A stretch of DNA of 64,000 bases from NCBI RefSeq assembly GCF_003260975.1, contig NZ_CP030041.1, positions 5,583,501 to 5,647,500 of the forward strand, in the 5' to 3' direction. Numbering within the stretch: position 1 is the stretch's first letter; every line of letters starts with the position of its first letter. The notes beneath the pieces are model-generated. The model made no database searches. It was not told the origin of the DNA and saw only the letters and a program-made list of their open reading frames with translations. Origin of the DNA: Echinicola strongylocentroti. Lineage in GTDB: Bacteria > Bacteroidota > Bacteroidia > Cytophagales > Cyclobacteriaceae. Made by a program: the position numbers and the translations under genes. This document shows, piece by piece, positions 9,020 to 17,366 of this stretch.

Positions 9020-10714
9020 ATGAAGAAAAACTATATAAACATACTACTGATCACGGCGCTGGCATTATGGAGCGGCTGGAGCCATGCCAGGCAGATAGTC
9101 CCTGTGGATCCGAGTATCTATGAAGGAGTGGAAATCGACATGCCTAAAGTGGAGCTTCCATCTTTTCCAGACCGAACAGTTAATATCATGGATTTTGGAG
9201 CGAAGGGAGATGGTATAGTGAAAAATACCGATGCTTTTGCCAAGGCCATCGACGAAATAGCACAGGCTGGTGGCGGAAAGGTAGTCGTTCCCAGAGGGAT
9301 TTGGCTTACTGGCCCCATCACACTTAAGAGCAACACCAACCTGCACCTTGAAGATGGAGCATTGGTGCTCTTCAGCAGGGATTTTGATGATTATCCATTG
9401 GTCAAGACCAGCTTTGAAGGCTTGAACACGGTTCGGTGCATTTCGCCAATCAATGCCCTTGAAGCTGAAAATATCGCCATTACCGGTACTGGAGTAATCG
9501 ATGGAAACGGGGATGCTTGGCGGCCAGTGAAAAAAGGCAAAATGACTGCAGGACAGTGGGATAAGCTGCTTAAGTCGGGTGGCGTACTTTCTGACGATGA
9601 GAAAATGTGGTTTCCTACTGCCAAGTCCAAAAAAGGGCACACAAGCAGCACCAACTTTAATGTCCCTGATTTGATCAGCGAAGATGAACTGGCTTCCGTA
9701 AAGGATTTTTTGCGCCCTGTGATGGTCAGCTTGGTAAAGTGCGATAAAGTGCTTTTGGATGGACCGACCTTTCAGAATTCCCCAGCATGGAACATCCATC
9801 CATTGATGAGCGAAAATGTGGTCATTCGAAACCTCAATGTTCGTAACCCGTGGTACAGCCAAAATGGCGATGGGCTGGACCTGGAATCTTGTAAGAATGC
9901 CCTGATTTATAATAACACGTTTGATGTGGGGGATGATGCGATCTGCTTTAAATCCGGCAAGAACCAAGACGGACGGGACAGGGGAATGCCTACAGAAAAT
10001 GTCATTGTGAAAAACAATACGGTTTACCATGCCCATGGAGGATTTGTGGTGGGCAGTGAGATGTCAGGTGGTGTGAAGAACGTACATGTATCCCATTGTA
10101 CCTTCATCGGTACAGATGTGGGCTTACGGTTTAAAAGCACCCGCGGAAGAGGAGGAGTAGTGGAGAATATTCACATTTCTGATATTGATATGATCAACAT
10201 TCCTACAGATGCGATCCGTTTTAACATGTTTTATGGTGGAAATTCACCCGTGCTTGAAGAGGACCAGGATGCAGAAGATGAAGCAAGGGATGAAACGATC
10301 GTACCCGTAACGGAAGAAACACCGGTTTTTAGGGATATTTTTATGAAAAACATTACCGTGACAGGTTCTAAAACCGCTGCATTTTTTATGGGATTGCCAG
10401 AAAAGAGTTTGGAAAATGTACGCCTTGAAGATGCACTGCTGGAAGCCGAAAACGGCATTACGGTGATTGATACCGATGGATTGGTCTTAAAAAATGTACA
10501 AGTGAAAGCCAAGAAAACTGCTGCATTGACCATTTACAACAGCCAGAATGTCAAGGTCAGTGGATTTGCCTTTGACGAAAACGGAAAGACACCTGTAAGG
10601 ATTTTAGGAGAACTTTCGGAAGCAATCCAGCTTGACAAAGCGGATTTTTCCACCATAAATGAACAAGTATCAACAGGTACTAAAGTACCTACCAACGCAC
10701 TAAAAGTTAACTAA
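9020..10714 (+). CDS. GH28 polygalacturonase-type hydrolase, secreted (copy 1)
   Basis: Parallel beta-helix enzyme that hydrolyses alpha-1,4-galacturonosyl (or rhamnogalacturonan) linkages. The 564 residues have an N-terminal signal (to about residue 23, SHA-R). The GH28 catalytic set is visible: NGDGLD (N282, D284), GDDAICFKSG (D305, D306), HAHGG (H339) and RFK in place of RIK (R370, K372). The RFK variant and the extended C-terminal beta-helix (residues 400-564) are typical of exo-acting or rhamnogalacturonan-type Bacteroidota GH28 enzymes, so simple endo-polygalacturonase activity should not be assumed. The stop codon is two bases before the CE12 start, indicating tight coupling. Confidence 0.92.
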   Translation: MKKNYINILLITALALWSGWSHARQIVPVDPSIYEGVEIDMPKVELPSFPDRTVNIMDFGAKGDGIVKNTDAFAKAIDEIAQAGGGKVVVPRGIWLTGPITLKSNTNLHLEDGALVLFSRDFDDYPLVKTSFEGLNTVRCISPINALEAENIAITGTGVIDGNGDAWRPVKKGKMTAGQWDKLLKSGGVLSDDEKMWFPTAKSKKGHTSSTNFNVPDLISEDELASVKDFLRPVMVSLVKCDKVLLDGPTFQNSPAWNIHPLMSENVVIRNLNVRNPWYSQNGDGLDLESCKNALIYNNTFDVGDDAICFKSGKNQDGRDRGMPTENVIVKNNTVYHAHGGFVVGSEMSGGVKNVHVSHCTFIGTDVGLRFKSTRGRGGVVENIHISDIDMINIPTDAIRFNMFYGGNSPVLEEDQDAEDEARDETIVPVTEETPVFRDIFMKNITVTGSKTAAFFMGLPEKSLENVRLEDALLEAENGITVIDTDGLVLKNVQVKAKKTAALTIYNSQNVKVSGFAFDENGKTPVRILGELSEAIQLDKADFSTINEQVSTGTKVPTNALKVN

Positions 10715-10716
10715 GG

Positions 10717-11472
10717 ATGAACAATAAAATCGGATTTATACTCTCTTTTGTGGCTATTGCTGGCCTGCTCTTGTCCTTTGTACCAAAGAACCACGAGATC
10801 ACCATTTTTATGATTGGCGATAGCACGATGGCCAATAAGCCTTATACTGGCCACAATCCGGAAAAGGGTTGGGGGCAAGTCTTTGGGCTGTATTTTAAAG
10901 AAGGGGTTCGGGTAGAAAACCACGCCCTGAATGGAAGAAGTACCAAGAGTTTTAGGGACGAGGGGCATTGGGATAAGGTATTTCAGTCGATACATCCGGG
11001 AGATTATGTGATTATCGAGTTTGGTCATAATGACCAAAAATCGAAATCCCCAGAACGGTATGCAGCTCCCGATACAGGTTATAGGGATAATTTGATCCGC
11101 TATATCGAAGAGACGTATGAAAAAGGAGGTAAGCCTGTCTTGGCCACGCCAATTTCCAGAAGGAGCTATGAAAATGGCACCTTGGTGGATACCCATGGTC
11201 GATACTCCGAAGTGGTAAGAGAAGTGGCTGAAGAATATAATATCCCACTTTTTGATTTGCATAAAAAGACCGTGGAAGTAATAGAGCAGTTTGGAGAGGA
11301 AAAATCCAAGGAACTCTTCCTGCATTACAGGCCTGGGGATTATGAACGGTTTGAGGATGGAAAAGAAGACAATACCCACCTCAGCCCAACGGGAGCGTTC
11401 AAAGTATGTGACCTTGCAGTAGCTGAACTAAAAAGGGAGCTGCCCGAGTTGGTGATGTTTCTGAAGGATTAG
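10717..11472 (+). CDS. Rhamnogalacturonan acetylesterase (CE12, SGNH hydrolase), secreted
   Basis: Removes O-acetyl groups from rhamnogalacturonan or homogalacturonan. The 251 residues have a short hydrophobic N-terminal signal (residues 6-22). The SGNH motifs are clear: block I GDST with Ser36, block II around LNGRSTKSF, block III GHND with Asn105, and the DNTH catalytic block with Asp218 and His221. This matches the CE12/RhgT family in size and motif spacing. The start codon follows the GH28 stop by two bases with an AAGG just upstream, so the pair is translated together. Confidence 0.93.
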   Translation: MNNKIGFILSFVAIAGLLLSFVPKNHEITIFMIGDSTMANKPYTGHNPEKGWGQVFGLYFKEGVRVENHALNGRSTKSFRDEGHWDKVFQSIHPGDYVIIEFGHNDQKSKSPERYAAPDTGYRDNLIRYIEETYEKGGKPVLATPISRRSYENGTLVDTHGRYSEVVREVAEEYNIPLFDLHKKTVEVIEQFGEEKSKELFLHYRPGDYERFEDGKEDNTHLSPTGAFKVCDLAVAELKRELPELVMFLKD

Positions 11473-11507
11473 GTAGTAAGAGTTGAGCAAAGGGCAGGGA
11501 AGAAGTA

Positions 11508-11549
11508 GTGAGTCTTGAGTATTGAGACGTGAGATATGAGTCTTGAGTC
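11508..11549. repeat. Six-unit array with 7-bp period
   Basis: Consecutive 7-mers GTGAGTC, TTGAGTA, TTGAGAC, GTGAGAT, ATGAGTC and TTGAGTC keep TGAG in register for 42 bp after the CE12 gene. They are followed at 11553-11571 by a hairpin (CCTCCCCT/AGGGGAGG, loop TTT) with no T-run. The rest of the 264-bp gap (11473-11736) shows nothing else recognisable. Confidence 0.7.
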
Positions 11550-11736
11550 AATCCTCCCCTTTTAGGGGAGGTTAGGTGGGGTTATTTTGGAGCAAAGAGA
11601 AACACAATAGGATTTTAGTAAATGACTAGCGATTACAATAATTGACAATGAAATCTAATAATTAATCTGGACAACACTAATAAGGGACGTACAAAATGAC
11701 TTATCGAATTGTGTTTACCACTATAAAAAAATAACG

Positions 11737-13635
11737 ATGTTCTATTTAAGATCGGTTTGGGTTGTATGTTGTTTGTGTTGGATTGTCACTTCTGTACAGG
11801 CCCAGCACGTGAATTCGTATCCCAAAGATGGTAAAGTGCGTGACCTCAAGGGGAAAGTCCAAGAGGATATTGTGGTCGCTAAGGACGGTACTGGGGATTT
11901 TTTGTATATCGCTGATGCACTGGAAGCCATTAGGGTTTACTTGCCTAAACCCATTACCGTTTACATCAAAGAGGGTGTTTACAAAGAAAAACTGGAGATC
12001 CCCGGCACCATTACCAATGTGACATTTAAAGGTGATGGACCAGACAAAACCATCATCACTTATGATGACCATACCGGTAAAAACTACATGGACACCTTTG
12101 ATTCCTATACATTGCTGGTATGGGGGAATAGCCTGAGGTTTCAGGACCTGACCATTCAGAATACTGCGGGATCGGTGGGACAGGCGGTGGCACTTCATGC
12201 AGAGGGAGACCGTTTGGTGTTCGAAAACTGCCATTTTATAGGAGGCCAAGACACCATGTTTGCCTCAGGTGAAAATAGCCGACAATATTATAAAGACTGC
12301 TATATCGAGGGGACGACTGATTTTATCTTTGGGTCGGCTACAGCCCTGTTTGATAATTGTGAAATTCATGCCAAGTCAAATTCCTACATAACAGCCGCTT
12401 CTACTCCAGAATGGGTGGATTACGGATATGTATTTAAGGATTGTCGGTTAACTGCCGCAGAGGGGGTGGATAGGGTTTTCTTGGGCAGGCCATGGCGGGA
12501 TTATGCCAAAACGGTGTTCATCAATTGTCAAATGGGAGACCATATCCTGCCTGAAGGCTGGAATGATTGGGGACGGCCACAAGTGAAACAGACGATATTT
12601 TATGCAGAGTTTGGCTCTGAAGGCAAAGGAGCCAATAAGGCAGAACGAGTAGAGTGGGCGCATCAGCTTACAGAAGAGGAAGCAACACAGTACACCCTTG
12701 AGCATATCTTTGCAGGACAAACATCCCAAACCAATGCCTATGGTTTTCCTTGGTACGGCTATCAAATAGACAGTTCATTTAACCTTGAAGATGCTTACCA
12801 AAAGCATAAAGAGTATTTTCCTGCTATAGAGCCTGTTAGGGATGTCTCTGTGGATGGTGTTTTGGAGAAGAATATTAGCTATAAGGACCTAGGTTACAGA
12901 AGCCTAAAGATGGATGTTTTTTACCCTGAGCACAGTAAAAAAGACAAACTTCCGGGCATTCTCATGGTGCATGGTGGCGGATGGCGGTCTGGCGATCGCT
13001 CCTTACAGGCACCATTGGCCAGAGCATTGGCCAAGAAAGGCTATGTAACGGCGGTGATGGATTACAGGCTTTCATTGGAAGCTCCTTATCCGGCAGGTGT
13101 CCATGACGTAAAAGACGCTATCAAATGGTTAAAATCCCATGCTGAAGATTACGGTCTTGATACCAATCGTGTGGCCATTTCGGGTGGATCAGCGGGCGGA
13201 CAGCTTGCCGCCTTGGTCGCGATGACCAACGGAAGAGGGGAGTATGAATCTCCTTCTTCTGACCAAGCGGCTTCTGCTAGTGTACATGCGCTGATCGATA
13301 TGGATGGGGTCTTGGCATTTCACCATCCAGCGTCTTCCGAAGGGACTGTAGCCGCGCAGTGGTTGGGCGGGACATATGAAGAAGTCCCTGATATTTGGGA
13401 GGAAGCATCTGCCTTGCACCAAGTAGGTGAAGGCGCTGTCCCTACGCTATTTTTGAACAGTCAATACCCTCGGTTCCATGCTGGGCAAGACGATATGATC
13501 CATAAACTGGATCAATTGGGAGTGTATAGTGAAGTACACGGTTTTGAGGATAGCCCCCATCCTTTTTGGCTTTTTGAGCCATGGTTTGACGAGTCAGTTA
13601 ATAAAGTGGATCAATTTTTAAAGAAACTGTGGTGA
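11737..13635 (+). CDS. Two-domain pectin esterase: CE8 pectinesterase fused to an alpha/beta-hydrolase
   Basis: After a signal peptide (to about QAQ, residues 21-23), residues 45-335 are a complete CE8 domain: GQAVA, QDTM with Asp172, DFIFG with Asp195, and LGRPW with Arg251 and Trp253. A linker to about residue 365 leads into an alpha/beta-hydrolase of the BD-FAE/carboxylesterase type, with oxyanion motif HGGGW (412-416), nucleophile elbow GGSAGG (Ser485) and a likely catalytic His608 in DSPHPFW. One protein could therefore remove methyl esters and a second ester, probably acetyl or feruloyl. The second activity is inferred. It is the last gene before the operator-bearing gap preceding susC. 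Confidence 0.92.
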   Translation: MFYLRSVWVVCCLCWIVTSVQAQHVNSYPKDGKVRDLKGKVQEDIVVAKDGTGDFLYIADALEAIRVYLPKPITVYIKEGVYKEKLEIPGTITNVTFKGDGPDKTIITYDDHTGKNYMDTFDSYTLLVWGNSLRFQDLTIQNTAGSVGQAVALHAEGDRLVFENCHFIGGQDTMFASGENSRQYYKDCYIEGTTDFIFGSATALFDNCEIHAKSNSYITAASTPEWVDYGYVFKDCRLTAAEGVDRVFLGRPWRDYAKTVFINCQMGDHILPEGWNDWGRPQVKQTIFYAEFGSEGKGANKAERVEWAHQLTEEEATQYTLEHIFAGQTSQTNAYGFPWYGYQIDSSFNLEDAYQKHKEYFPAIEPVRDVSVDGVLEKNISYKDLGYRSLKMDVFYPEHSKKDKLPGILMVHGGGWRSGDRSLQAPLARALAKKGYVTAVMDYRLSLEAPYPAGVHDVKDAIKWLKSHAEDYGLDTNRVAISGGSAGGQLAALVAMTNGRGEYESPSSDQAASASVHALIDMDGVLAFHHPASSEGTVAAQWLGGTYEEVPDIWEEASALHQVGEGAVPTLFLNSQYPRFHAGQDDMIHKLDQLGVYSEVHGFEDSPHPFWLFEPWFDESVNKVDQFLKKLW

Positions 13636-13674
13636 GAAGTTATTGCCACTTTTGCAAAGTCGTCTCTATGAAAA

Positions 13675-13690
13675 GTAATCGATTGCATGA
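13675..13690. promoter_or_regulatory. LacI-type operator (one mismatch) upstream of susC1
   Basis: GTAATCGATTGC (13675-13686) differs from the locus core GCAATCGATTGC at one base. It lies 161 bp before the perfect site at 13836, a spacing that would permit looping between two bound repressors. Confidence 0.6.
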
Positions 13691-13833
13691 TTATAAATCG
13701 TTTCAGCTAGCGGTTTTGTACTTAGTATAATTTGATTTTGAGCAATAATTCAAAAAATTAATTTGTATACTATTATATCTCCATAATTAATAAGTGTAAA
13801 AATTACTTGTAATTGAGAAAAATAATAATTAAA

Positions 13834-13850
13834 ATGCAATCGATTGCGCA
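13834..13850. promoter_or_regulatory. LacI-type operator upstream of susC1
   Basis: ATGCAATCGATTGCGCA has the perfect 12-bp palindrome at 13836-13847 with extended symmetry at its ends. It lies 215 bp before the susC start and shares its core with the sites at 2686 and 4135, tying SusC/D expression to the same LacI protein. Confidence 0.75.
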
Positions 13851-14062
13851 ATGTTAAAGTAATTGAGCATTGTAAGAGTCAATTAGATTAATAAACCCTT
13901 AATTAAAAACCAATGAAAACTCCCTCAATCCTTCTCCATCCGGAGTAAGAAATAGTTGCTGTTATTCGATTATTCAGGCTGTGGCTTTATAAGTGTATGC
14001 TCAGGGTATTTTTCCCATGAGCTTAAGGCAATATTTATTAACTAAACCCAATTAATATCGAA

Positions 14063-17000
14063 ATGATGTTTACCAAAAAACTATCGGGCTATGCCCGGTG
14101 CATCTCAATGCTCTTGATGCTGATGGTAATCGGTGTGGTGGACCTACAGGCCCAAGCACTGGAAATTACCGGCGTAGTCAGGAGTTCTGAAGGTGAGACC
14201 ATTCCTGGTGTCACCGTATTGCTCAAAGGAACAGGAACGGGCACCAGTACCGACTTGGAAGGTGCCTATAAGCTGACCGTAAATGATCCAAATGGCACCT
14301 TGATTTTCTCCTCCATTGGCATGATCAAGCAGGAAATCCCCATCGATGGCAGGTCCACAGTGGATGTGACCATGGAGATGGATGTGGCCCAATTGGACAT
14401 GGTCGAAGTGGTGGATTATGGCTATGGAACGGTAAAAAAGACCGACATGACCGGATCCGTGGCGTCTATGTCCGGCAAAGAGCTGGCCAAGATTCCGGTG
14501 GCAAGTGCTGCCCAAGCGATTACCGGAAGACTTCCGGGTGTGCGGGTAATGACCACCGATGGTTCACCTGGCGCGGATGTGGTCATCCGTGTGAGGGGCG
14601 GTGGGTCAGTGACTCAGGACAATGCTCCGCTCTATGTAGTGGATGGGTTTATTGTCGGCAGTATACGCGATATTCCTCCGACAGACATTGAAGCCATTAC
14701 CGTTTTGAAAGATGCTGCGGCTACGGCTATTTATGGTGCGCAAGCAGCCAACGGGGTGATCGTGGTCACTACCAAAACACCCAAAGCGGGCAAGACAAGT
14801 ATTTCCTATAACAACTTCTTCCAATGGAAAAGCCTTCCGGCGGACAGAAGGTATAATGTATTGGATTCTTATGAATTTGCACTTGCCAATTATGAATACG
14901 CCAAACTCCAGTCCAATGCGGCGGTGAGAAATTTTGAGAAGTTTTATGGTGTCTATGACGACTTGGAACTATACAAGCAAAAGCCAAGTACCGATTGGCA
15001 AGATGAGCTTTTTGGAGATCCTAAGCTAAGCCAATACCATAACTTGAGCATTAGCGGAGGTACGGAAAAGACCAAGTTTATGCTCAGCCTTACCAACAAT
15101 ACCGATGAAGGCCTGATGCTCAATTCTGGTTACGAAAGGAATGTAATCAACTTTAAGTTGAAACATGAGTTGGCAGAAAAGCTGACCATGGACATAGGAG
15201 CTAGGGTGACCCATACAGTAATCGATGGAGCAGGTACCTCAGGGAATGCCCAGATTAACATTGAAGACGCTATCCAAACACGTCCTACCAATGGTATTGC
15301 CGATGAGTTGGACATTGATATGAACCAAATCAACTCGGAAGATGATTTTCAATCCTTCTTACTTAGTCTTGTAAGCCCGGTGGAGTTAGCCAAACAAGAT
15401 TGGAGAAAGCGTACCGAATATGATTATGTATTCAACGCGGGGCTGACATGGGAAATAATCGACGACCTGAACTTCAAGTCCACCTTTAATGGTTCCAGAG
15501 ACTTTAGGGAAGATTTGAGATTCTATGGTCCTTTGACCGGTGAATCCTTCAATAATGGTAACAATATGCCACTGGGCCAAAGGGACGATAGGTCTAGCTT
15601 TTCTTACCGGTGGCTAAACAGTGTTTCCTATAAATTTGACAATTTGGGCGATGACCACGCACTGGACTTTCTAGTTGGGCAGGAGGTTTATTCTTCAGGA
15701 GGAAAAAGAAATTTCCTTCGTGCAGAAGATTTCAGGTTGTCCATTACCCCAGAGGAATTGTTTGCCAATATGACCTTTGGTCGTGCAGACCGTCATGAAA
15801 CGGAAGACTATACCAATTCAAATCGTTTTTCACTTTTTGGTAGAGCCAATTACCAATTTATGGGGAAATACCTCTTTACCGCTACCGTAAGGTCGGATGC
15901 GTCCAGTAAGTTTGCCAAAGACAATAGGGTAGGTGTATTCCCAGCGGTGGCCATAGGATGGAAAATATCTGAGGAAGACTTCTTGAAGGCCTCTTCTTGG
16001 GTAGATGAATTAAAGCTACGTTTAAGCTGGGGTGAGACGGGTAATGACCGGATAGAGACCACCGCTACACAGTTTCTGTTCAGCGCGTCCACTAACAGAG
16101 GCCCTGGTTTTGGCAATACCGATAATGTGTATTACGAACCATCCAGCAGCACACTTTATAATCCAGACCTGAAGTGGGAAACGACCATTACCAAAAACAT
16201 TGGTTTGGACTTTACGCTATTCAAGGCAAAAGTAGAAGGTAGCTTGGACTTTTATAGAAATGTCACACGGGACCTGTTATTGCAATCTGCGATTCCTCCA
16301 AATACTGGTTTCTCTACCCAATGGAACAATGTGGGCAGCACCTCTAACCAAGGGGTGGAACTGGGGATCAATGCCTTTATTATCGACAAACCGGATTTTT
16401 CCCTTTCTGTAAACTTCAATACAGGGCTTAACCAAGCGAGAGTAGAGGAGCTGGATGGCACCAATGAGCGATTCTTCCAGTCCAACTGGGCCAGTACCGA
16501 CTTGAACAATATCAATGACTTTTACCTTCGCGTAGGAGGCAAGATAGGAGATGTCTATGGCTATGTGACGGACGGATACTATACCGAGGATGATTTTGAA
16601 GGCTATGATGCAACAGCGGGTGAGTACATCTTGAAAGCTGACGTGCCAAACTCCACTTCTGTAGTCGGCAATACCAATATCAGACCGGGATTCTTGAAGC
16701 TGAAAGACCTCAACGACGATGGCCAAATCGATGCTGATGATAGAAAAGTCATCGGTAATACCCTTCCCAAAAACCAAGGTGGATTCGGTGTCAATGCAAG
16801 GTGGAAAGGTTTCGATGCTGCGATATTCTTCAATTATCAATTTGGAAATGATGTCTATAACACGGGCAAGATCCAATACAACCAGTTCAGAAGGGTTACT
16901 TACGGTAATATGCTGACGACCATGTCTTCTGACAACCGCTATACCTATTTGGATGTGGATGGAACGTACACAGGAACTCCCGGTGAGATCGTAACGGATC

Positions 17001-17353
17001 TTACACAATTAGAGGAAATGAATGCGGGAAAAAACATCTGGTCACACAATAGCTACGGTATTGCCAATGCAGTGATTCACTCTTGGGCCATTGAAGATGG
17101 GTCCTTCATCAGGTTGAACAACCTAACGGTAGGCTATTCTCTACCCACTGAGTTGATTTCTCGGATTGGACTGTCCCAGTTTAGGGTTTATGCGACAGGA
17201 AACAACTTGAAGTTGTGGACAGATTACTCTGGCTACGATCCGGAGGTAAGTACCAGCAGAAGCAGCAGCTACTCGGCTTTGACACCTGGGGTGGATTATT
17301 CTTCCTTCCCACGAAGCAGGTCTTATACAGTAGGTGTTAATGTGACATTCTAA
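14063..17353 (+). CDS. SusC/RagA-type TonB-dependent outer-membrane transporter (pectin locus)
   Basis: Outer-membrane barrel that imports oligosaccharides with its SusD lid, driven by TonB. The 1096 residues carry a signal peptide (ending near LQAQ), a carboxypeptidase-regulatory-like domain (about residues 30-110; GVTVLLKGTGTG, TDLEGAYKLTV), a plug domain with VDGFIVG and an AIYGAQAANGVIVVTTK segment, and a long barrel ending in an aromatic residue (VGVNVTF). ATG codons at 14063 and 14066 are both possible starts. The gene is followed after 13 bases by susD. Two LacI-type operators lie upstream. Substrate is inferred as pectic oligomers from the neighbouring enzymes. Confidence 0.95.
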   Translation: MMFTKKLSGYARCISMLLMLMVIGVVDLQAQALEITGVVRSSEGETIPGVTVLLKGTGTGTSTDLEGAYKLTVNDPNGTLIFSSIGMIKQEIPIDGRSTVDVTMEMDVAQLDMVEVVDYGYGTVKKTDMTGSVASMSGKELAKIPVASAAQAITGRLPGVRVMTTDGSPGADVVIRVRGGGSVTQDNAPLYVVDGFIVGSIRDIPPTDIEAITVLKDAAATAIYGAQAANGVIVVTTKTPKAGKTSISYNNFFQWKSLPADRRYNVLDSYEFALANYEYAKLQSNAAVRNFEKFYGVYDDLELYKQKPSTDWQDELFGDPKLSQYHNLSISGGTEKTKFMLSLTNNTDEGLMLNSGYERNVINFKLKHELAEKLTMDIGARVTHTVIDGAGTSGNAQINIEDAIQTRPTNGIADELDIDMNQINSEDDFQSFLLSLVSPVELAKQDWRKRTEYDYVFNAGLTWEIIDDLNFKSTFNGSRDFREDLRFYGPLTGESFNNGNNMPLGQRDDRSSFSYRWLNSVSYKFDNLGDDHALDFLVGQEVYSSGGKRNFLRAEDFRLSITPEELFANMTFGRADRHETEDYTNSNRFSLFGRANYQFMGKYLFTATVRSDASSKFAKDNRVGVFPAVAIGWKISEEDFLKASSWVDELKLRLSWGETGNDRIETTATQFLFSASTNRGPGFGNTDNVYYEPSSSTLYNPDLKWETTITKNIGLDFTLFKAKVEGSLDFYRNVTRDLLLQSAIPPNTGFSTQWNNVGSTSNQGVELGINAFIIDKPDFSLSVNFNTGLNQARVEELDGTNERFFQSNWASTDLNNINDFYLRVGGKIGDVYGYVTDGYYTEDDFEGYDATAGEYILKADVPNSTSVVGNTNIRPGFLKLKDLNDDGQIDADDRKVIGNTLPKNQGGFGVNARWKGFDAAIFFNYQFGNDVYNTGKIQYNQFRRVTYGNMLTTMSSDNRYTYLDVDGTYTGTPGEIVTDLTQLEEMNAGKNIWSHNSYGIANAVIHSWAIEDGSFIRLNNLTVGYSLPTELISRIGLSQFRVYATGNNLKLWTDYSGYDPEVSTSRSSSYSALTPGVDYSSFPRSRSYTVGVNVTF

Positions 17354-17366
17354 ACAGAGAACTATC

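Larger units (their letters stand above)
13636..14062. other. Regulatory gap before susC1
   Basis: A 427-bp A/T-rich gap with two LacI-type operators. Between the second operator and susC is a possible 11-codon reading frame (13913-13948, MKTPSILLHPE) followed by about 110 bases of leader. The tiny frame may be chance. No terminator was recognised after the fusion esterase gene. Confidence 0.5.
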
